Source of the DNA: Hemerocallis citrina | Lineage: Eukaryota > Streptophyta > Magnoliopsida > Asparagales > Asphodelaceae | NCBI GenBank assembly: GCA_017893485.1 | Contig: CM030360.1 | Coordinates: 10,280,597-10,344,596, forward strand | DNA: 64,000 nucleotides | Direction of reading: 5' to 3' | In this document: positions 58,961-64,000 of the stretch, piece by piece | Layout: each line of letters opens with the position of its first letter | Position numbering within the stretch: the stretch's first letter is position 1 | Position numbers and translations under genes: made by a program | The notes under the pieces: model-generated | Told to the model about the DNA's origin: nothing | What the model saw: only the letters and a program-made list of their open reading frames with translations | Database searches by the model: none

Positions 58961-60150
58961 AACCAACTAGAGCCCGAACCGGCAGATGAATTGGAGGAAG
59001 TCTTGTTCGAGGCAGAAGACAAGTCGAAGCGGTTCTGCATGAGCCGCTCCCTCGCCCCCGACCTGAAGTCGGACCTAATCGACTGTATCCGCCGCAACAT
59101 CGACTTCTTCGCCTGGAAACCATCCGATATGCCCAGGATCTCCAAAGACCTGATCATGCATAGAATGAGCGTGATCTCGGGCTCGAAACCGATCATCCAA
59201 AAGCGGCATAAGTTCGCCCTGGAGAGGTAGTAAGCCGTCAAGGCGGAGGTGGACAAACTGTTGTCTGCCCGGTTTATTCAAAAGATCAGCTACCCCGAGT
59301 GGCTGGCGAACATCCTGATGGTGAAGAAGGCCAACGAGAGCTAGAGGATCTGCATAGACTTTATAGATCTGAACAAGGCATGCCCAAAAGATCCTTTTCC
59401 TCTCCCCAGCATTGATGCTTTGATCGACGCAACGTCGGGTCACGAGCTCCTAACCTTCATGGATGCCTTCTCGGGCTACAATCAAATCCGAATGTTCCCC
59501 CCGAATATTACCAAGACATCCTTCGTTATCGACCAGGGTCTCTACTGCTACCAGGTCATGCCCTTCGGGTTCAAGAACACCGGAGGTACCTATCAGAGGC
59601 TCGTCAACCGAGTCTTCATAGATCAGATCGGTCGTAATATGGAGGTATACGTCGACAACATGCTCGTTAAAGCCAACGAGGGTAGGACCACGTCGCTGAC
59701 CTCGAAGAAGCCTTTGGCATCCTTCGGATCCACAACATGAGGCACAATCCCTCTAAATGTGCATTCGGCGTCTCCTCGGGCAAATTTCTCGGGGTCATCA
59801 TCAGCCAGCGTGGCATCGAGGCAAACCCCAAGAAGATCCAGGCCATGATAGACATGGGCCCTTCTAGAAACATTAAGGAGGTGCAGTAGCTCATGGGGAG
59901 ATTGGCAGCCATCGGCCGCTTCCTCTCCAAGTCTGGAGAGAATCCCTCCCCTTCTTCAAAGCTCTGCGCGGAACCGGAGGCTTCGAATGGGGCACCCAGC
60001 AGCAAGAGGCATTCGACCAGTTGAAGGAATACCTTGCCAACCCCCCACTTTTGAGCAAACCTGAGCTGGGCGAACCCCTCTGACTTTACCTTTCAGCCTC
60101 GGAAAGCGCGTTGAGTATCGTTCTCGTTCGAGAAGAAAACGGAGTCTAGA
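58960..60150 (+). pseudogene. Reverse transcriptase of element 3, active site altered
   Basis: The lead-in is NIDFFAWKPSDMPRISKDLI, then a stop at 59228-59230. Next come KAEVDKLLSARFIQKISYPE, a further stop, RICIDFIDLNKACPKDPFPL, FMDAFSGYNQIRMFPPNI and QVMPFGFKNTGGTYQRLVN. The catalytic box at about 59647-59670 reads VYVDNMLVKA: the second Asp of YxDD is Asn (codon AAC). After a frameshift, HNPSKCAFGVSSGKFLGVII follows and later connection-domain sequence. Stops, frameshifts and the Asn together show it is dead. Confidence 0.87.
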
Positions 60151-60164
60151 AGCTGTTATACTAT

Positions 60165-60670
60165 GTGAGCAAAGTCCTACTTCTCGGCCGAGACCCAATA
60201 TGCGAAGATAGAGAAAGTAGCGTACACCCTGGTCATGGCCGTCCGAAAGCTTCGCCCTTATTTTCAGGCGCACTCCATCCAGGTCCTCATGGACCAGCCC
60301 CTCAAGGCCGTGCTCCACAAGCCAGAGAGCTCCGGCCGAGTGGTCAAGTGGTCGATCGAGCTAAGTCAATACGACATCAGCTACCAGCCAAGAATAGCCA
60401 TTAAGGGGCAGGCCCTCGCCAAATTCATCATGGAGTGCAACATCTCCGAGCAACCCAACGGTCAGGAGGCCGATCTTACGTGGGAAGTTTATGTCGGTGG
60501 CTCCTCTTGCGAAGCGGGAAGTGGTGCAGGCATCATCTTGCGAGATCCTGACAACTTCCTTCTCCAATATTCTCTCCGCCTCAACTTTCCGGCCTCTAAC
60601 AACGAGGTCGGAAACTTCTGAGGCCAAATGATGCCAACCGACGAACTGAGCGGATGACAAGAATGAGACA
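60165..60670 (+). pseudogene. RNase H region of element 3, truncated
   Basis: The frame 60235-60621 has AVRKLRPYFQAHSIQVLMDQ, PLKAVLHKPESSGRVVKWSI and ELSQYDISYQPRIAIKGQAL. The RNase H start then reads WEVYVGGSSCEAGSGAGIIL. The first catalytic Asp (YVDG in element 1) is Gly here. It ends SNNEVGNF with a stop, where other elements continue with SNNEAEY-like sequence. The rest is lost or cut by the next insertion. Confidence 0.85.
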
Positions 60671-60681
60671 CCCTAAAAACT

Positions 60682-62943
60682 TGTTACGGCCCGCTTCCCA
60701 AAATACGGGAATACGAGCCCGTGACGAAGGCCCAACGAATGATATTAACATCATCCATAAGCTGTACCAGTCTTAACAACAACATGAAAGAAATAATCAC
60801 AACCACGCAGAAATATAATCACATAAACAAGAATAAAATTCAATAACCAAATTTGGAATATAAGAACTTACCAAATAGCTCGAGAGGCTCCTGTTCTAAT
60901 CCTAGAAGAACTGCTCACTAATGCCTCCTGGCAAATTTCCTTGTTCACCTGTAGCTGGATTAACGAGAGTGGAAAAGAAAATGTCCTTAGAGCAAGTATG
61001 GATAGCAAGTAGTGAAAAGCAAAGAGTAAGGAAACATGGTACATCAAAAAGTATGAAGCAAGATCAAAGTCCAAAAATAATAATAATGTCCATAAGCAAT
61101 GGTCAAGTATACAAGTGTCAACTTAGTTTTATTAGCATGTTTTTTTCCTATCTAGTGCACGTACTACTGCGTCCTATACCACAGTTTCGGTGCATGCAAA
61201 ATAGCGTGCGTTTTGGACATAGTGGTGGGATCTACAGAGCATGTACTCGGTGTAACATGATAACAAGATAACAAGATAACAAGATAACAAGTTCACAAGT
61301 TCACAAGTATAACAAGTTTACAAGTATTTCTCCACCTTCCATGTCAATAGTCCATGTAAACACGAAGAGCCCTACCGAGTATATTTTCTGAGACTATCCA
61401 CTACTAAGTCAACCCTTATTTACCCCGGCTTGTTTAACATTATATTCTATGGGTCAGTGTACTTGGTAAGGCCCTTCTTGTTCTATACCACTAAAAACCC
61501 TGTTATGCCCCGCTTCTCAAAATACGGGAATACGAGCTCGTGACGAAGGCCCAGCGAATGATTTTAATATCATCCATAAGCTGTACCAGTCTTAACTCAA
61601 CAACATGAAAAGAAATAATCATAACCACGCAGAAAAATGTAATCACACAAATAGAATAAAATCTAATAACTAAATATGGGATATAAGAACTTACCAAATA
61701 GCTCGAGAATATGCAATGCAGTAACAGTTCGACGAGTTCCTTTCAGTTATCCGTCACTGTACCTATATAACATAACTCAAAAGAAAGAGGAAGAGAACCC
61801 GTCAGAGCAAGCTTCGGGCGACAAGTAATAGGAAGCAGTAAAATAGGAAATAAAGAACTATATAACAAGAACAGAAATTGGAACGATATCAAAGTCAATA
61901 AATGATAAACGGTAACAAAATCAAAAACCGATAATCAATAATTCATAAATCAGAAATCAATGTTTAATAACCAGTATTCAGTATTAGTATCAATGTTCAA
62001 TATTCATTTATGTCTATAAGTCTTTTATTCATTTTAATTCTAACTAATGCACGTACTACTGCATCCCATACTACAGGTTCGGTGCATACAAAACAGTGTT
62101 CGTTTTAGACTTCGTGGTGAGATCTAAAGAGCGTGTACTCGGTGTAACAAGATAACAAGATAATAAGATAACAAGATAACAAGATAACAAGTTTACAAGT
62201 AATTCACCACCTTCCATGTCAACATTCCATGTAAACAAGAAGGGCCCTACCGAGTACATTTTCTGAGATTATCCACTACTAAGTCAACCCTCATTAACCT
62301 CGGCTTGTTTAATATTTTATTATTTCATTCATTTATGAACATTCATGCGATCAATGTGGGCGATGATATCAATACTCATGCAACAGGTACAATCGATGAG
62401 ACCAGTAGCACTAGTACAATTTCAAGATGATATCAAGACTACACAATACATGAAACATACAGGTACAATTTATTAAATATAAAAAACACGGTTTATATGC
62501 AAAACATGACAATGTATGGACTCACTGTACTACAATTTCTATATGGAAAGATTTCAGTTTCTGTGTTAGGAATCGGATCGAAATCTCAGTACAAAGTCAA
62601 ACAAATGACAAGACAGTATATGTGAGTATTCAATAGTACAATAAATTACGGTTTGGGATTGAAGTCAATAATACTAGCACGATGAGAAGACTATGAATCA
62701 ATAACATGGTACAATAAATAAACAATAGAGTTCAATAAAATATGATATTCAATTTGATTACTACTTGTCAGATTTCAAGAAGTGTTTTGTTGAACTAGAA
62801 ACAATAAAAATTAGTTCAAGAGACGTTTGCCAGTTAAGAGACGATTCTGAATATAAAAGAATAATGGGATCAGAATCCCGAACGACGAACCAAAATACGG
62901 GCAGATGCGCAACCAACCACTCCTTGTTATTCTTCTCCACTTT

Positions 62944-63005
<62 letters not shown>

Positions 63006-63490
63006 ACTTTGGTGACTGGAGACGTGGTGCAGCGGTGAGGGGGAGAGCGACTGATTGTGGGGCACTGGCAGTCGGGAAGCGACACAGTGGCGAGGAATGG
63101 CGGCTCGATCAGTGGTACTCTATTTCTCACCGAAACCAAGGAGGACAAGAGGAGAGGTGGTCGACTGGGCATTCAACGGTGTTGAGGAGCAGCCACAGTG
63201 GAGGGTACTTCGGAGGAGGCAATGGCACGATGGCAGCGACTGGGTGTGAGCGAGAGGTTGACGACGATGATGAGGCTTCGCAGAGGTTGAAGGCGAAGGG
63301 AGAGAAGGCTGGCTATCGACTGTTGAGAATGAGGTGGTGGCTCGGTGCTGATGGCGGTGCGGTGTAGTTGAGGTCGGGGCAATGGAGTTCGACTGTTCCA
63401 CAACTCCTGCCAACTCCACCACACCGCCAAAGCTTTTCCTGCTAGGAGGACTTCGACTGTTCCGCAACGAAGTGCCATTGACTCCTCCTA
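60682..63490 (-). mobile_element. Chromovirus-like LTR sequence, truncated copy plus longer copy in tandem
   Basis: The first copy starts TGTTACGGCCCGCTTCCC at 60682 and runs to about 61500. A second starts TGTTATGCCCCGCTTCTC at 61501. Each is preceded by CTAAAAAC-type sequence. Both carry AATACGGGAATACGAGC, ATCCATAAGCTGTACCAGTC and GCACGTACTACTGCGTCC, also found in the solo LTR at 33775. (GATAACAA)-like short repeats lie at 61250-61310 and 62140-62190. The right end is not defined; integrase-linker coding resumes near 63490. The first copy lacks the distal two thirds. Confidence 0.65.
62944..63001. repeat. (AC)n-(AG)n compound microsatellite
   Basis: About 30 bases of CA repeat run directly into about 26 bases of GA repeat. 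The reading frames through it are not genes. Confidence 0.95.
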
Positions 63491-63690
63491 AAGTCTGCAC
63501 GGTGCTGATTGAAGTCCTCCTAAAGTTGAGTATCAACCTCCCCGAAACCCTCTGTATAAACAACGAAGCTCGGTCGGATGATTAGACCACTCCTATTTGA
63601 AAGTTCCTGGTAGAGGGCGAGCTCCCCCAAGATTGAGCCGAAGCAAGAAGAACCAGGGTCCGCTTGGAAAGGTTCGTCGTGATCAATGAG
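63490..63690 (+). pseudogene. RNase H-integrase linker remnant of element 3
   Basis: The frame has TVLIEVLLKLSINLPETLCI, close to HAVLIEVLLKPSI of element 1 (about 10880 on minus). It continues after a stop with FLVEGELPQD and AEARRTRVRLERFVVINETL. This would lead to the integrase zinc region. Instead the sequence turns into a tandem array near 63690. Confidence 0.72.
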
Positions 63691-64000
63691 ACCCTCTTCA
63701 AGTTAAGGGGGCTCGACCCTCGGTACTGATCTCGAGCCACGCTCTAGCTTTCTCAAGCTAAAAGGGCTTCGCGTTCGGCAGTGCCTCCGAGCCACAAACC
63801 GAAAACCCTTCCAAGTTAAGGGGGCTCGACCCTCGTACTGACCTCAAGCCATGCCCTAGCTTTCTCAAACTAATAGGGCTTCACGCTCGGCAGTGCCTCC
63901 GAGCCACAACTCGATAACCCTTCCAAGTTAAGGGGGCTTGACCCTCGGTACTGAACTCGAGCCATGCCCTAGCTTTCTCAAGCTAACAGGGCTTCGCGCT
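63690..64000. repeat. 113-bp tandem array of element 3, continuing past the window
   Basis: Units share AGTTAAGGGGGCTCGACCCT, CTAGCTTTCTCAAGCTAA and AGGGCTTCGCGCTCGGCAGT. The AGGGCTTC core starts at 63763, 63875 and 63988, giving a period of 112-113 bp. At least 2.7 copies are visible. Confidence 0.92.

Larger units (their letters stand above)
56164..64000 (+). mobile_element. Tat-like Ty3/gypsy element, plus strand, incomplete in window (element 3)
   Basis: The 5' LTR is followed by a PBS, gag, protease, RT and RNase H in plus-strand order. Truncated LTR sequence (60682 to about 63490) interrupts it. The RNase H/integrase linker follows, then a tandem array running past the right edge. The 5 bp before the LTR are TACAC (56159-56163); the partner is outside. 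Frameshifts and changed catalytic residues make it inactive. Its coding sequence is more GC-rich than elements 1 and 2. Confidence 0.87.

Noticed and set aside
62765..63367. 200-residue frame with His-Thr and Arg-Glu repeats
   Set aside because: It reads through the (AC)n-(AG)n microsatellite and GC-rich LTR sequence; no domain is recognisable.
1..64000. CRISPR arrays, tRNA or rRNA genes
   Set aside because: The regular repeats found are transposon-internal tandem arrays without spacers, and no tRNA or rRNA signatures were recognised.

Overview
The window is plant nuclear DNA, AT-rich and dominated by transposable elements. No bacterial-style genes, rRNA, tRNA or CRISPR arrays were seen. The plant assignment rests on four things: a spliced host gene of a plant sorting-nexin type, Ty3/gypsy elements of the Tat-like lineage with the plant-typical primer-binding site, a RICESLEEPER-like hAT transposase, and Helitron/MULE/hAT/CACTA non-autonomous elements. 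I cannot name the species.

Layout. (1) 209-18415 is one complete but degenerate Tat-like gypsy element on the minus strand (element 1) with 5-bp duplications AGGGG. Read 5' to 3' on the minus strand it holds 5' LTR, PBS, gag, protease, RT, RNase H, integrase, a tandem array, an oppositely oriented extra ORF (aORF, plus strand, with introns), a second array, PPT and 3' LTR. It was later hit by a 1556-bp MULE in the 3' LTR, a 789-bp hAT-type element in the aORF, and a copia-like solo LTR in RT that itself carries a 1029-bp hAT-type element. (2) 18421-21089 is non-coding and holds two Helitron ends. (3) 21090-27185 has the last six exons of a PXA/PX/sorting-nexin C-terminal gene, the only convincing host gene. 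Its 5' exons are not in the window. (4) About 28240-49860 is a hAT transposase pseudogene split by element 2 (28834-48245), a second Tat-like element on the minus strand. Element 2 keeps gag, protease and the antisense aORF but has lost RT, RNase H and most of integrase. Two chromovirus-like solo LTRs sit inside it. (5) 50262-54549 holds a one-ended CACTA terminus and another solo LTR of the same kind. (6) 56164-64000 is a third Tat-like element on the plus strand (element 3). It has frameshifted gag-pol and lost catalytic residues, is interrupted by truncated/duplicated LTR sequence, and runs off the window in a 113-bp tandem array.

How it fits together. The nesting gives a relative history: hAT beside the sorting-nexin gene, then element 2 into the hAT, then solo LTRs into element 2; separately element 1, then MULE, hAT-type elements and a copia LTR into it. 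The most interesting system is the antisense, intron-containing aORF in elements 1 and 2, flanked on both sides by element-specific tandem arrays. Element 2 kept it although pol was deleted. All frames and splice sites were read by eye; no database search was run.
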